Positions 9,177-17,205 of a stretch of DNA of 64,000 bases are shown piece by piece; the stretch's first letter is position 1; every line of letters starts with the position of its first letter. A program made the position numbers and the translations under genes. Source of the DNA: Sphingobium sp. (GTDB taxonomy: Bacteria; Pseudomonadota; Alphaproteobacteria; Sphingomonadales; Sphingomonadaceae); assembly GCA_022652485.1 (NCBI GenBank), contig JALCRK010000006.1, positions 48,827 to 112,826 of the forward strand, written 5' to 3'. The notes under the pieces are model-generated. The model saw only the letters and a list, made by a program, of their open reading frames with translations, did not search any database and was not told where the DNA came from.

Positions 9177-9664
9177 TGGACGGATTGATTGGACTAGTTG
9201 GCGCAATAGCGGGAGCAATCTTGGCGGGCGGATTTGGCATTTACGACAGGATTTCTGAGAGGCGACTCCGCAAGCGGTCAATAACATCCCTGACCAAAGC
9301 CCATGTATCATTTCTGTGCGATGTTATTCGCGCTCAAGACTATCACAATGAGTTGCGTTTTCATGCTGAAGAGGCATTGAAAGGAGATTGGGATGGAAAC
9401 CTATATACTATAGATTCATCCCAAAATTATCTTGATATATTTGACTGCGTTAAGTCGAATTGGGGTTTAATTGAAATTAATCAGGCAACTAAAATTGTCG
9501 AATTTTATAACAGATCAATGCTATTTTTTGATAGTACAAAGAGAACAGGCGGCTTCATCGAGGACAGTGAAATTCCTGAAAGAAGATCTCATGCAATAGA
9601 GGCTTATAAAAATGTTGAGAGGTTATTGTCTCTTGGCGATGAAATTATGCAGTTCGGCACATGA
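9176..9664 (+). CDS. A+T-rich orphan protein with one N-terminal membrane segment
   Basis: 162 residues from ATG 9176; GTG 9173 is also possible. I do not recognise the family. Residues 3-22 ([20 protein letters not shown]) form a membrane segment with a short periplasmic N-terminus. The rest is a charged, probably helical cytoplasmic domain with many aromatic residues. From about 9330 on, base composition is visibly A+T-rich, with codons such as ATA, TTA and AAA that neighbours avoid. This points to recent acquisition. The start overlaps the parE stop and the stop overlaps the ruvB start (ATGA), so the gene is wired into both. It may be a third member of the toxin-antitoxin cassette or a passenger. 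Confidence 0.65.
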   Translation: MDGLIGLVGAIAGAILAGGFGIYDRISERRLRKRSITSLTKAHVSFLCDVIRAQDYHNELRFHAEEALKGDWDGNLYTIDSSQNYLDIFDCVKSNWGLIEINQATKIVEFYNRSMLFFDSTKRTGGFIEDSEIPERRSHAIEAYKNVERLLSLGDEIMQFGT

Positions 9665-10683
9665 CCTCCTCCCCCCTCCTCTCCGCGCAACGCAAGCCCG
9701 AAGACATAGACGCCGCGCTGCGCCCGAAGACCCTCGACGAGTTCGTGGGCCAGAAAGCCGCGCGCGAAAACCTGCGCATCTTCATCGAGGCGGCGCGTAA
9801 TCGCTCCGAGGCGCTGGATCATGTCCTCTTCTTCGGTCCGCCCGGCCTCGGCAAGACGACGCTGGCGCAGATCGTCGCCAAGGAAATGGGCGTAGGCTTT
9901 CGCGCCACGTCCGGCCCGGTGATCGCGAAGGCGGGGGATCTCGCGGCGCTGCTCACCAACCTTGATGAGGGCGACGTGCTGTTCGTAGACGAGATTCACC
10001 GCCTGAATCCCGCAGTTGAGGAAATCCTCTACCCCGCGATGGAGGACCGCGCGCTCGATATCATGATCGGCGAGGGGCCGTCCGCGCGCTCGGTGCGGAT
10101 CGATCTGCCCAAATTCACTCTCGTCGGCGCGACCACCAGACAAGGCCTGCTCACCACGCCGCTGCGCGACCGTTTCGGTATTCCGGTGCGGCTGCAATTC
10201 TACAGCGTCGAGGAACTGGTGCAGGTGGTGACGCGCGCCGCGCGGCTGCTGGGCCTCGCCATCGCGTCCGATGGCGCCGCCGAGATCGCTCGCCGCGCGC
10301 GCGGGACGCCTCGTATCGCCGGGCGGCTGCTGCGCCGGGTGCGCGACTTCGCCGATGTCGCGGGGGCTGCCGAGGTCGATGCGCGCATCGCGGATTCCGC
10401 GCTCACCCGGCTGGAGGTAGACGGCCTCGGCCTCGATGCGATGGACCGGCGCTACCTCATGATGATCGCGGATATTTACAAGGGCGGCCCGGTAGGCGTC
10501 GAGACGCTGGCCGCGGGCCTCTCCGAGCCGCGCGATACGATCGAGGAGGTGATCGAGCCCTATCTGATCCAGCTGGGCCTCATCGCCCGCACTGCGCGCG
10601 GTCGCTGCCTCAATGCGGGCGGGTGGAAGCATCTCGGCCTCAATCCGCCAGCCGCCAGTCAGGACGGGCTGTTCGATGCATAG
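9661..10683 (+). CDS. ruvB: Holliday junction branch migration helicase RuvB
   Basis: 340 residues, normal length. AAA+ motor that forms hexameric rings on the arms of a RuvA-bound Holliday junction. Walker A is GPPGLGKTT (59-67) and Walker B is FVDEIH with Asp110-Glu111. Sensor and arginine-finger regions ([18 protein letters not shown]) and the C-terminal winged-helix domain are present. The ATG overlaps the stop of the A+T-rich gene at 9664, so ruvB translation may now depend on that gene. ruvC is not in the window. Confidence 0.97.
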   Translation: MTSSPLLSAQRKPEDIDAALRPKTLDEFVGQKAARENLRIFIEAARNRSEALDHVLFFGPPGLGKTTLAQIVAKEMGVGFRATSGPVIAKAGDLAALLTNLDEGDVLFVDEIHRLNPAVEEILYPAMEDRALDIMIGEGPSARSVRIDLPKFTLVGATTRQGLLTTPLRDRFGIPVRLQFYSVEELVQVVTRAARLLGLAIASDGAAEIARRARGTPRIAGRLLRRVRDFADVAGAAEVDARIADSALTRLEVDGLGLDAMDRRYLMMIADIYKGGPVGVETLAAGLSEPRDTIEEVIEPYLIQLGLIARTARGRCLNAGGWKHLGLNPPAASQDGLFDA

Positions 10684-10740
10684 GATAATGGCGCATTTCC
10701 CTCTTTGACCCCGAGTCGCCGCTCGTTTAGAAGCGGGGCG

Positions 10741-11220
10741 ATGTCCGCGCCGTTCCCTTCCGCAAATGCGCTCTCGCCGTCTTCCGGGCGGTTCATCGAG
10801 GGCGTGCATCATTTTCCGGTGCGGATCTATTTCGAGGACACCGACGCGGGCGGCATCGTCTATCACGCCAATTATCTGCGTTATATGGAGCGCGCCCGCT
10901 CGGATATGCTGCGCCTGCTGGGGATCGATCAGCGCGCCAGCATCGAGACAGGGGAAGGCGTCTACGCCGTTACACGGGTCGAAATCGAGTATCGCGCACC
11001 GGCGAAGCTCGATGACGACCTCATCGTCGTCAGCCGTATGGAGCGCGTCTCGGGCGCAACCGTCACCATTGCCCAGCAGGTGATGCGCGGCGAAGTGCTG
11101 TTGACGGAAGCAGCCGTCACCGTCGCGTTCATCACGCCCGAAGGCAGGCCGAAGCGCCAGCCCAGGGCGTGGGTCGAAATCTACAAGAGCATCACCAACG
11201 GAGAACCTGTCCTGTCATGA
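10741..11220 (+). CDS. ybgC: Tol-Pal system-associated acyl-CoA thioesterase YbgC
   Basis: 159 residues from ATG 10741, which has GGGG a few bases upstream; an in-frame upstream start at 10705 would add 12 residues. Hotdog-fold thioesterase with the YbgC signature EDTDAGGIVYHANYLRYMERAR, in which the Asp of DAGG is the catalytic residue. It hydrolyses short-chain or phospholipid-linked acyl-CoAs and commonly heads the tol-pal operon. Its stop overlaps the tolQ start (ATGA). Confidence 0.93.
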   Translation: MSAPFPSANALSPSSGRFIEGVHHFPVRIYFEDTDAGGIVYHANYLRYMERARSDMLRLLGIDQRASIETGEGVYAVTRVEIEYRAPAKLDDDLIVVSRMERVSGATVTIAQQVMRGEVLLTEAAVTVAFITPEGRPKRQPRAWVEIYKSITNGEPVLS

Positions 11221-11915
11221 CCCTGCCCGTCCTTTCCATAGCCGGAGACGCTGCCACCTTGTCGCCGGTCGCGCTGTTCCTCCAGGCGGATATCGTCGTC
11301 AAGCTGGTGATGGTCGGCCTCCTGCTGGCGAGCATATGGACCTGGGGCATCATCATCGCCTTCTGGATGGGCGCGGGCAGCGTCGCGCGCAAATGCGCCG
11401 CCTATGAGAAGGACTTCTGGCGCAGCGACGATATCGATGGTTTCTACAAGCAGCGCGGCAAGGAAGAGATCCCGAGCGCGCGAATATTCGCGGCGGCGGT
11501 GGGTGAGTGGCGCAATTCCACCCGCACCCGCACGGTGGACCGCGAGGGGACGCGGGACCGGCTCTCCACCGCGATGTCGAGCGCCGTGGGGCAGGAGGTG
11601 GATGTGCTGGCGGACCGGCTCAATATATTGGCGACCGTCGGTGCGGTGGCGCCGTTCGTCGGCTTGTTCGGCACCGTCTGGGGCATCATGCGTAGCTTTA
11701 CAGCCATCGCCGCGCAGCAGAACAGCAGCCTCGCCGTTGTCGCGCCGGGGATTGCCGAGGCGCTGTTCGCTACCGCCATCGGCCTGTTCGCGGCCATTCC
11801 GGCGGTGATAGCCTACAACCGTTTCTCGCACCGCATCAACAAGCTGGAAGCGCGCCTTTCGCGTTTCGCTGATGGGCTGTACGCCGCGCTTTCCCGCGAG
11901 CTGGAGCGCGGCTGA
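11217..11915 (+). CDS. tolQ: Tol-Pal system inner membrane proton channel subunit TolQ
   Basis: 232 residues from ATG 11217, which overlaps the ybgC stop. Three membrane helices: residues ~23-45, and two close together in the C-terminal half (LNILATVGAVAPFVGLFGTVWGIM and ALFATAIGLFAAIPAVIAY). With TolR it forms the MotA/MotB-like stator that uses the proton gradient to energise TolA during outer membrane constriction at cell division. Full length, no unusual features. Confidence 0.95.
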   Translation: MTLPVLSIAGDAATLSPVALFLQADIVVKLVMVGLLLASIWTWGIIIAFWMGAGSVARKCAAYEKDFWRSDDIDGFYKQRGKEEIPSARIFAAAVGEWRNSTRTRTVDREGTRDRLSTAMSSAVGQEVDVLADRLNILATVGAVAPFVGLFGTVWGIMRSFTAIAAQQNSSLAVVAPGIAEALFATAIGLFAAIPAVIAYNRFSHRINKLEARLSRFADGLYAALSRELERG

Positions 11916-12376
11916 TGGCGATGGGCATGGCGCCCTCAGCGCGGCGTGGCCGCCGCCGTGCGCCGATGGCTGAGATCAATGTCACCCCGCTGGTCGATGT
12001 GATGCTGGTGCTGCTCATCATCTTCATGGTGACGGCGCCGCTGCTGGTGACGGGCGTTCCGGTGAAGCTGCCGCAGAACCGGTCCAAGGCGCTGGAAACC
12101 AATGACAAGCCCTTGGTGATCTCGCTCACCGCCGGTGGCGAAACCTTTATTAACGAAACGCAGGTGAGCGCGGAGGAACTGCACGAGCGCATTGCGGACA
12201 TCGCTGCGGCTCATGCGGGTGACGAACCCCCGCAGATTTTCCTGCGCGCCGATGCGCGGCTCGATTATGGCCGGGTGATGCTGGTGATGGGGGCGCTGAA
12301 TGGCGCGGGCCTCAACAGGATTGCGCTCGTCAGCACCGCTGTGACGGACCAGCCCGTCAGCCCGCGTTCAGAATAG
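11915..12376 (+). CDS. tolR: Tol-Pal system subunit TolR
   Basis: 153 residues in the ExbD/TolR family. One membrane helix (about 28-48, VTPLVDVMLVLLIIFMVTAPLL) contains the essential proton-carrying Asp in PLVDVML. The periplasmic domain follows. The start is coupled to tolQ by a TGATG overlap. Partner of TolQ in the stator complex. Confidence 0.95.
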   Translation: MAMGMAPSARRGRRRAPMAEINVTPLVDVMLVLLIIFMVTAPLLVTGVPVKLPQNRSKALETNDKPLVISLTAGGETFINETQVSAEELHERIADIAAAHAGDEPPQIFLRADARLDYGRVMLVMGALNGAGLNRIALVSTAVTDQPVSPRSE

Positions 12377-12394
12377 GCCGCTAGGGTAGCGAAC

Positions 12395-13201
12395 ATGGAG
12401 CGCGCGGAGAAAATCGGGATAGGCGTCGCGGGCGCGGGGCATGTGCTGCTTTTCGCTGCGCTCTCGACGCACTGGCTTTCCGCCGATCCGCTGAAGATCG
12501 ATACCGCGCCGGTTGAGGTGACGATCGCGGATGATGTCGCGCTGCGCTCCGCCGCTCCGAAGATCAGCGACGCGCCGCCGCCATCTCGGGTCACGGCGCC
12601 GGAGAGCATTGCCGAGCCGGAACCGGCGCCGCCCGCGCCAGCCATGCGGGAGGCGGTTCCTGAGCCAACGCCCACGCCCAGACCCGCCCCCTCGCTCAAG
12701 CCGCCGCCAAAGCCGGCACCGGCCCAGAGCCAGCCCGCAAAGCCGGTCACGCCCGCTACCGCTGCCCCGGCCAGACCCAAGCCCGGTCGAGGTCTGCGCC
12801 TCGACACCAGCGAATGGGCCAGCGCTTCTTCCGGGGCCAATCCGCAGGCAAAGCCCGGCGATGGCGCGCCTGCCTCTGCCCTCGGCCCGGCACAGCAGAG
12901 CGCGCTCGTTGCGGAAATCCGACGCCAGATCAAACCCTATTGGAAAGCGCCCACCGGTGCGGACGCAGACCTGCTGCGCACCACCGTCTCGGTCAAGCTG
13001 GCGCGGGACGGTTCGCTGATCGGCGATCCGCAGATCGTCGGCACCACCGGCCAGACGGCCAGCAATCGCGGGCAGGTGCGTCTGCATCAGGAGCAAGCGC
13101 TGAAGGCCGTGCGCCTCGCCGCCCCTTTCCGACTGCCGCCGGATTTGTATGATGGCTGGAAGTCCCTCAATATCAACGTCGACAAAAGGCTCTCGCAATG
13201 A
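12395..13201 (+). CDS. tolA: Tol-Pal system spanning protein TolA
   Basis: 268 residues. One N-terminal membrane helix (about 8-26) is followed by a Pro/Ala/Glu-rich linker (~55-135). The C-terminal TolA/TonB-like domain (~165-268) carries LVAEIRRQIKPYWKAP, VSVKLARDGSL and AFRLPPDLYDGWKSLNI. It links the TolQR motor to Pal and TolB at the outer membrane. The linker is proline-rich rather than the long alanine-rich helix of enteric TolA, as usual in alphaproteobacteria. Stop overlaps the tolB start (ATGA). Confidence 0.9.
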   Translation: MERAEKIGIGVAGAGHVLLFAALSTHWLSADPLKIDTAPVEVTIADDVALRSAAPKISDAPPPSRVTAPESIAEPEPAPPAPAMREAVPEPTPTPRPAPSLKPPPKPAPAQSQPAKPVTPATAAPARPKPGRGLRLDTSEWASASSGANPQAKPGDGAPASALGPAQQSALVAEIRRQIKPYWKAPTGADADLLRTTVSVKLARDGSLIGDPQIVGTTGQTASNRGQVRLHQEQALKAVRLAAPFRLPPDLYDGWKSLNINVDKRLSQ

Positions 13202-14520
13202 TCCGTTTCGCGCCCTTTGCCCTGCTCGCGCTGCTGCTGGTGGCCACACCCGCGCAGGCGCAGCTTTCCGTCGACGTGACCGACGACAGCGGCACCAATT
13301 CGCTCAAGATCGCCGTGCCCGCGCTCCCCACGTCCCAGAGCGTTTCCACGCCGGCTGGCACGACCGACGAGCTGGGCGTCAAGATCGCGCAAGTGATTGC
13401 CGACGATCTGCGCAACTCCGGCCTGTTCGCGCCGACCGGGCCGGAAGGCTCCCGCACCATCACGATGTCCGAAGTCATGGCGCCGCAATATCCGAGCTGG
13501 ACCGGCTTCGAGGCGCTGGTGCATGGCTTCGTCCGTTCGGCGGGGGGGGAGAGCGACATCACCGTCGGCTGCTATCTCTATGATACGGCGCTGAAATCGG
13601 AGCTGGAGCGCAAGGGCTATGTCGTCGCCCCACGCGACTGGCGCCGCGCCGCGCACAAATGCGCCGATGCCATTTATGCCCGTCTTTCGGGCGAAAGCCC
13701 GTTCTTTGACAGCCGCATCGCCTATATCGCCGAGAGCGGGCCGAAGGACCGTCGCGTCAAGCGCCTCGCCATCATGGATTCGGATGGCGCCAACCACCGC
13801 TTCATCACCAACGGGCAGGCCATTGCGCTCTCGCCCCGCTTCTCGCCCGATTATGGCTCGCTGCTCTATGTGAGCTATATTCAGGAGCGCGTCCGGATCT
13901 TCGTTTATAATATCGGCACCGGCAAGCAGCGGCTGGTGACGGAGAGCACCAATCCCACCTTCGCGCCCCGCTGGTCGCCCGATGGCCGCAGCATCCTTTT
14001 CTCGATGGCGATCGCTGGGAATACCGACATCTACCGCGTGTCAGCGCAGGGCGGCGTGCCGGTGCGCCTCACCACCTCACCCGGCATCGATGTCGGCGGC
14101 AGCTGCTCGCCGGATGGCAGCCGCATCGTGTTCGAGAGCGACCGCTCGGGCAGCCAGCAAATCTACGTCATGAACGCTGACGGCTCGAACCAGCAGCGCA
14201 TCAGCCACGGCGGCGGACGCTATGCGACGCCGGAATGGTCTCCCCGTGGCGACCTCATCGCCTTCACCAAGATCACCGGCGATTTCAACATCGCGGTGAT
14301 GACGCCCGATGGCGGCAATGAACGCATCCTGACGCACGGCTGGCAGGATGAGGCGCCAACATGGTCGCCCAATGGCCGCGTGCTGCAATTCTTCCGCACC
14401 AGCCAGGGCAGCTCCGGCATCAGCCAAGTGTGGCAGGTCGATCTGACCGGCGTTAACGAGCGCCGCATCCCCACGCCGCTCAGCGGCTCGGACCCGGCCT
14501 GGGGGCCGCTCTTGCCGTGA
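13198..14520 (+). CDS. tolB: Tol-Pal system periplasmic beta-propeller TolB
   Basis: 440 residues with a cleavable signal peptide (cut after TPAQA, residue ~21). An N-terminal TolB domain is followed by a six-bladed propeller whose blades repeat motifs like [24 protein letters not shown] and [11 protein letters not shown]. TolB binds Pal and TolA in the periplasm. The start is coupled to tolA. Confidence 0.96.
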   Translation: MIRFAPFALLALLLVATPAQAQLSVDVTDDSGTNSLKIAVPALPTSQSVSTPAGTTDELGVKIAQVIADDLRNSGLFAPTGPEGSRTITMSEVMAPQYPSWTGFEALVHGFVRSAGGESDITVGCYLYDTALKSELERKGYVVAPRDWRRAAHKCADAIYARLSGESPFFDSRIAYIAESGPKDRRVKRLAIMDSDGANHRFITNGQAIALSPRFSPDYGSLLYVSYIQERVRIFVYNIGTGKQRLVTESTNPTFAPRWSPDGRSILFSMAIAGNTDIYRVSAQGGVPVRLTTSPGIDVGGSCSPDGSRIVFESDRSGSQQIYVMNADGSNQQRISHGGGRYATPEWSPRGDLIAFTKITGDFNIAVMTPDGGNERILTHGWQDEAPTWSPNGRVLQFFRTSQGSSGISQVWQVDLTGVNERRIPTPLSGSDPAWGPLLP

Positions 14521-14566
14521 AACCGATATTCCCTATGTTTGTTATACGAGAAAAAGGAGAAGCCGT

Positions 14567-15079
14567 ATGACTTCCTTCACCCGCGCCCTGATGATCGCGT
14601 CCGCCGTCATCGCCCTTTCGGCCTGCTCGAAGAAAGCGCCCGAAGAGCTGCCCCCGCCGCCGGTCGATACCGCCCGCCCGGCCGAGGCCACGCCGCCCGC
14701 GCCAACCGGCCCGGTGAAGGGCAGTCAGGCCGATTTCCTTGCCAGTGTCGCGGCGGACAAGATCTATTTCGACACCGACAAGTATGACATCGACATGGCC
14801 GATCAGGACATCCTGCGCTCTCAGGCGCAGTGGCTTGCCGCTAACTCGACGGTCAAGGTGACGGTCGAGGGACATGCCGACGAGCGCGGCACCCGCGACT
14901 ATAACCTCGCGCTGGGCGAGCGCCGCGCCAATGCCGCCAAGACCTACCTCGCCTCGCTGGGCGTGGACCCCGCGCGCATCACCACGATCAGCTACGGCAA
15001 GGAACGCCCGGCAGCCCTGGGGTCGGATGAAGCCGCCTGGGCGCAGAATCGCCGCGCCGTGACGGTGACGGTGCAGTAA
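14567..15079 (+). CDS. pal: Peptidoglycan-associated lipoprotein Pal
   Basis: 170 residues. Lipobox LSAC puts the lipidated Cys at residue 21. A short proline-rich spacer leads to an OmpA-like peptidoglycan-binding domain (~65-170) with [22 protein letters not shown], the diaminopimelate-binding signature. It tethers the outer membrane to the wall and closes the tol-pal operon. A cpoB (ybgF) gene, often found next, is absent here. Confidence 0.96.
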   Translation: MTSFTRALMIASAVIALSACSKKAPEELPPPPVDTARPAEATPPAPTGPVKGSQADFLASVAADKIYFDTDKYDIDMADQDILRSQAQWLAANSTVKVTVEGHADERGTRDYNLALGERRANAAKTYLASLGVDPARITTISYGKERPAALGSDEAAWAQNRRAVTVTVQ

Positions 15080-15123
15080 GACACTGGCCCGGCTGGCCCT
15101 GATGCCTGCCGGGCGGCCGCAGC

Positions 15124-15828
15124 CTATCCCTGCGGCTCCAGCCCCGCATCGGTGAGCCAGCCGCGCGCGTGGGCGAGGCGGAACACCGGGTTCAGCAGCG
15201 CATTGCTCCAGCCGGAGTTGGTAGCGAAATCGCGCCGGAGCGTGTCATGGTGCAGCTGGTGCGCGGCGGGCGTCATCAGTAGACCGATTTTGCGCATCGC
15301 ATTGATTATCCAAGGGTTGTCGGCACGGTGGAGCGTGCCGTGAAAATATTGCGCGAAGGTGCCGCCGATGAGCAGGCTGAGCGTCCCCGCCACCGCCCAG
15401 CCGGGCACCGGCCAGAGAAGGCACGCCGCATTCAGTAGCAGCGACAGCGGCAACGATCCCGCGACAATGGTCGAGCCGATCTGGCGCAGCATCGTCCGCC
15501 TCCCCAGCGCATCGGGGCGCGGATGGTGGTTCTTGAAATCATACACCAGCCGCTCGAAGGGGTTGATCCGGGCCATGCTCGCGCGGAACATGCCGACATA
15601 TTCGTCGCTTTCACGCGATCCGGTATAGAAATACAGCCGGTCCAGCCCGACGCCGAGGCGCGCGGGGTGATAATCCATCACCATATGCACGATGCCGGAG
15701 ATCATGTCTGCCGCGTACCATCCGCCGAGCGCCGCCGGGATCATCCACAGGCTTGGGGAAGCAGCCGCGAAACCGAGGTTGGCGAGGCCGGAGAGAATGA
15801 GCGCGAATATGGCGAGCCGCATCAGCAT
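15124..15828 (-). CDS. CarF/TMEM189 (plasmanylethanolamine desaturase-like) membrane lipid desaturase family protein
   Basis: 234 residues from ATG 15828, or 232 from 15822; a longer open frame to 15996 is low-complexity and is rejected. Four hydrophobic segments carry a histidine-rich set: SGIVHMVMDYHPA, DFKNHHPRPDA, YFHGTLHRAD and HQLHHDTLRRDFATNSGWSN. This matches the family of TMEM189/CarF and plant FAD4, in which eight histidines bind a di-iron centre. Known members introduce the vinyl-ether bond of plasmalogens (CarF, TMEM189) or desaturate plastid phosphatidylglycerol (FAD4). The substrate here is unknown. The gene converges on pal with a 44-bp gap. Confidence 0.75.
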   Translation of the reverse strand: MLMRLAIFALILSGLANLGFAAASPSLWMIPAALGGWYAADMISGIVHMVMDYHPARLGVGLDRLYFYTGSRESDEYVGMFRASMARINPFERLVYDFKNHHPRPDALGRRTMLRQIGSTIVAGSLPLSLLLNAACLLWPVPGWAVAGTLSLLIGGTFAQYFHGTLHRADNPWIINAMRKIGLLMTPAAHQLHHDTLRRDFATNSGWSNALLNPVFRLAHARGWLTDAGLEPQG

Positions 15829-16317
15829 GGCCGCGCTTGTACCAGCGTGCGGGGAGCGGGGGCAAGGTGCTTGTCGGCGGCGCCGAAAGTCACGAAAGTC
15901 ACGCCACGTCCTCCCCCCCATTCGGCCCTTTCGCCTAGGCGTGGGGGACAGAGCGAGATATGACGATGGCGCGCTGCGAGCATATACTCCATCCAATTCG
16001 GGCCAGCCATCCCGCCGCCCGAGGTGTCGATCTTCGGCGCTTTGTGTGGGCGCGCCGCTTGCCCGAACCGGCCACGAGCGGATGCATCAGGCGCGAAAGG
16101 AAAGCGGGTGCCGCGGGCGGGCCTGCCTTTTGGGACAGGCGGCGGGAGGCGGCGACGGCTTTCCGCGCGGACGCGGCCTTGGGCCTTGCGGCGGCATGTA
16201 ACAGGGGCGAGAGGTTGTAGGACAGCAGGAATATGCAGCGCCGTGACTGAGGCATTCCGGTTTTGGGGCCGTCTATGCGAGGAAACGATCCTCTGCCGAA
16301 GAAGGAAAAGGGAACCC
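15829..16317. other. 489-bp gap without a recognised gene
   Basis: This gap lies between the divergent desaturase and DUF2141 genes. It holds a tandem duplication of CGAAAGTCA (15884-15901) and a small palindrome CGCCTAGGCG (about 15930-15939). Several reading frames are open because of high GC, but none has a start, ribosome site or composition that convinces me. Promoters for both flanking genes are expected here but cannot be assigned. Confidence 0.5.
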
Positions 16318-16770
16318 ATGAACAGCCGCTCCGCACTCGCACTCGCACTCGCCATCAGCCTGCTCGCCGCGACCGGGAATGCCGTCGCGCAACCCGGCCC
16401 CGCCTCGCTCGACGTGACGGTGACGGGGCTGCATTCGACCAAAGGCGCGTTGCTGGTGTGCCTGTGGAAGGACAAGGCGGGCTTCCCGACCTGCCAGAAG
16501 AGCAAGACGGCGATGCAGCGGCGCGTGGCGATCACCGCGACGACGATGCGGGTGAATTTCGCGGGCATTGCGCCGGGCCGCTATGCCGTGACGGCGCAGC
16601 ATGACGAGGATGGCGATGGCAAGCTGAAGACCAACTTCATCGGTATGCCGAAGGAAGGCGTCGGCATCTCCAACAATCCCGGCGGGATGCCCGGCTATGA
16701 CAAGTCGCTGGTGCAGGTGGGCGCGGGAACGGCGATCGAGGTGCGGACAAAGTATTTGTTTGGGGGGTGA
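16318..16770 (+). CDS. DUF2141-family secreted protein
   Basis: 150 residues with a clear signal peptide (cut after NAVA, about residue 25) and AAGGAAAAGGGAA before the ATG at 16318. The mature part is a small beta-rich domain with VTVTGLHSTKGALLVCLW and AVTAQHDEDGDGKL followed by NFIGMPKEGVGISNN. This is the pattern of DUF2141, predicted as a secreted beta-sandwich. The Asp-rich DEDGDGK loop could bind calcium, by analogy only. Function unknown. A longer in-frame version from 16024 lacks support. Confidence 0.8.
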   Translation: MNSRSALALALAISLLAATGNAVAQPGPASLDVTVTGLHSTKGALLVCLWKDKAGFPTCQKSKTAMQRRVAITATTMRVNFAGIAPGRYAVTAQHDEDGDGKLKTNFIGMPKEGVGISNNPGGMPGYDKSLVQVGAGTAIEVRTKYLFGG

Positions 16771-16787
16771 GGGGGGACGTGCTTCTC

Positions 16788-16815
16788 CGTCATCCCCGCG
16801 AACGCGGGGATCCAG
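16788..16815. repeat. REP-like palindrome, family A, left copy
   Basis: CGTCATCCCCGC followed by GAAC and GCGGGGATCCAG. The hairpin CCCCGC/GCGGGG is flanked by GTCAT and ATCCAG. It abuts the GIY-YIG gene's stop codon. Related copies: 17141-17168 (inverted), 55642-55669 and 55719-55745. Confidence 0.85.
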
Positions 16816-17127
16816 TCAATCCAGCGGCTCGAAGCCCAGATCGATTGCCAGATCACGCCATTCGGGATTGCTCTGTTCGATCAGGTCGATTTTCCATGCA
16901 CGGCGCCATTTTTTTATTCGCTTTTCACGCAGAATTGCGGATTCCATCGTGGCGTGCTGTTCGAACCAGACCAGCATTTTGATGTCATATTCTGCCGTAA
17001 ATCCACCTAACATTTCCTGCCGATGCTGGGCAATGCGTTGCATCAGGTTAGAGGTTACGCCTGCGTAAAGTGTGCCGTTGCGACGAGATGCCAGAATATA
17101 GACGACAGGATCGACTTCGTGCGTCAT
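16816..17127 (-). CDS. GIY-YIG nuclease superfamily protein (UPF0213-like)
   Basis: 103 residues from ATG 17127; the frame stays open to 17154, inside the flanking repeat. The single domain has the GIY-YIG core: VVYILASRRNGTLYAGVTSNL, then the catalytic-type Arg in QRIAQHR, and Glu in the helix ILREKRIKKWRRAWK. Single-domain members occur in many copies in alphaproteobacterial genomes and have no settled function; others are homing or repair nucleases. Both ends are bracketed by inverted copies of one palindromic repeat (16788-16815 and 17141-17168), which suggests the gene and repeats travel or act together. Confidence 0.85.
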   Translation of the reverse strand: MTHEVDPVVYILASRRNGTLYAGVTSNLMQRIAQHRQEMLGGFTAEYDIKMLVWFEQHATMESAILREKRIKKWRRAWKIDLIEQSNPEWRDLAIDLGFEPLD

Positions 17128-17140
17128 ACGACGTTCGATA

Positions 17141-17168
17141 CTGGATTCCCGCATTCGCGGGAATGACG
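17141..17168. repeat. REP-like palindrome, family A, right copy (inverted)
   Basis: CTGGATTCCCGC, ATTC, GCGGGAATGACG: the reverse complement of the left copy at 16788-16815 apart from a few bases. Together the two bracket the GIY-YIG gene in a 381-bp unit. Confidence 0.85.
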
Positions 17169-17205
17169 AAAAGGAGAAGTCGTCCGTTCAGTACCGGTTA
17201 GCCTC

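Noticed and set aside
15080..15123. Terminator after pal
   Set aside because: CCCGGC and GCCGGG can pair, but the loop is long and no T run follows on either strand.
15829..15996. N-terminal extension of the desaturase gene
   Set aside because: The added residues are low-complexity and Arg/Pro-rich, and the membrane helix starts right at the internal ATG.
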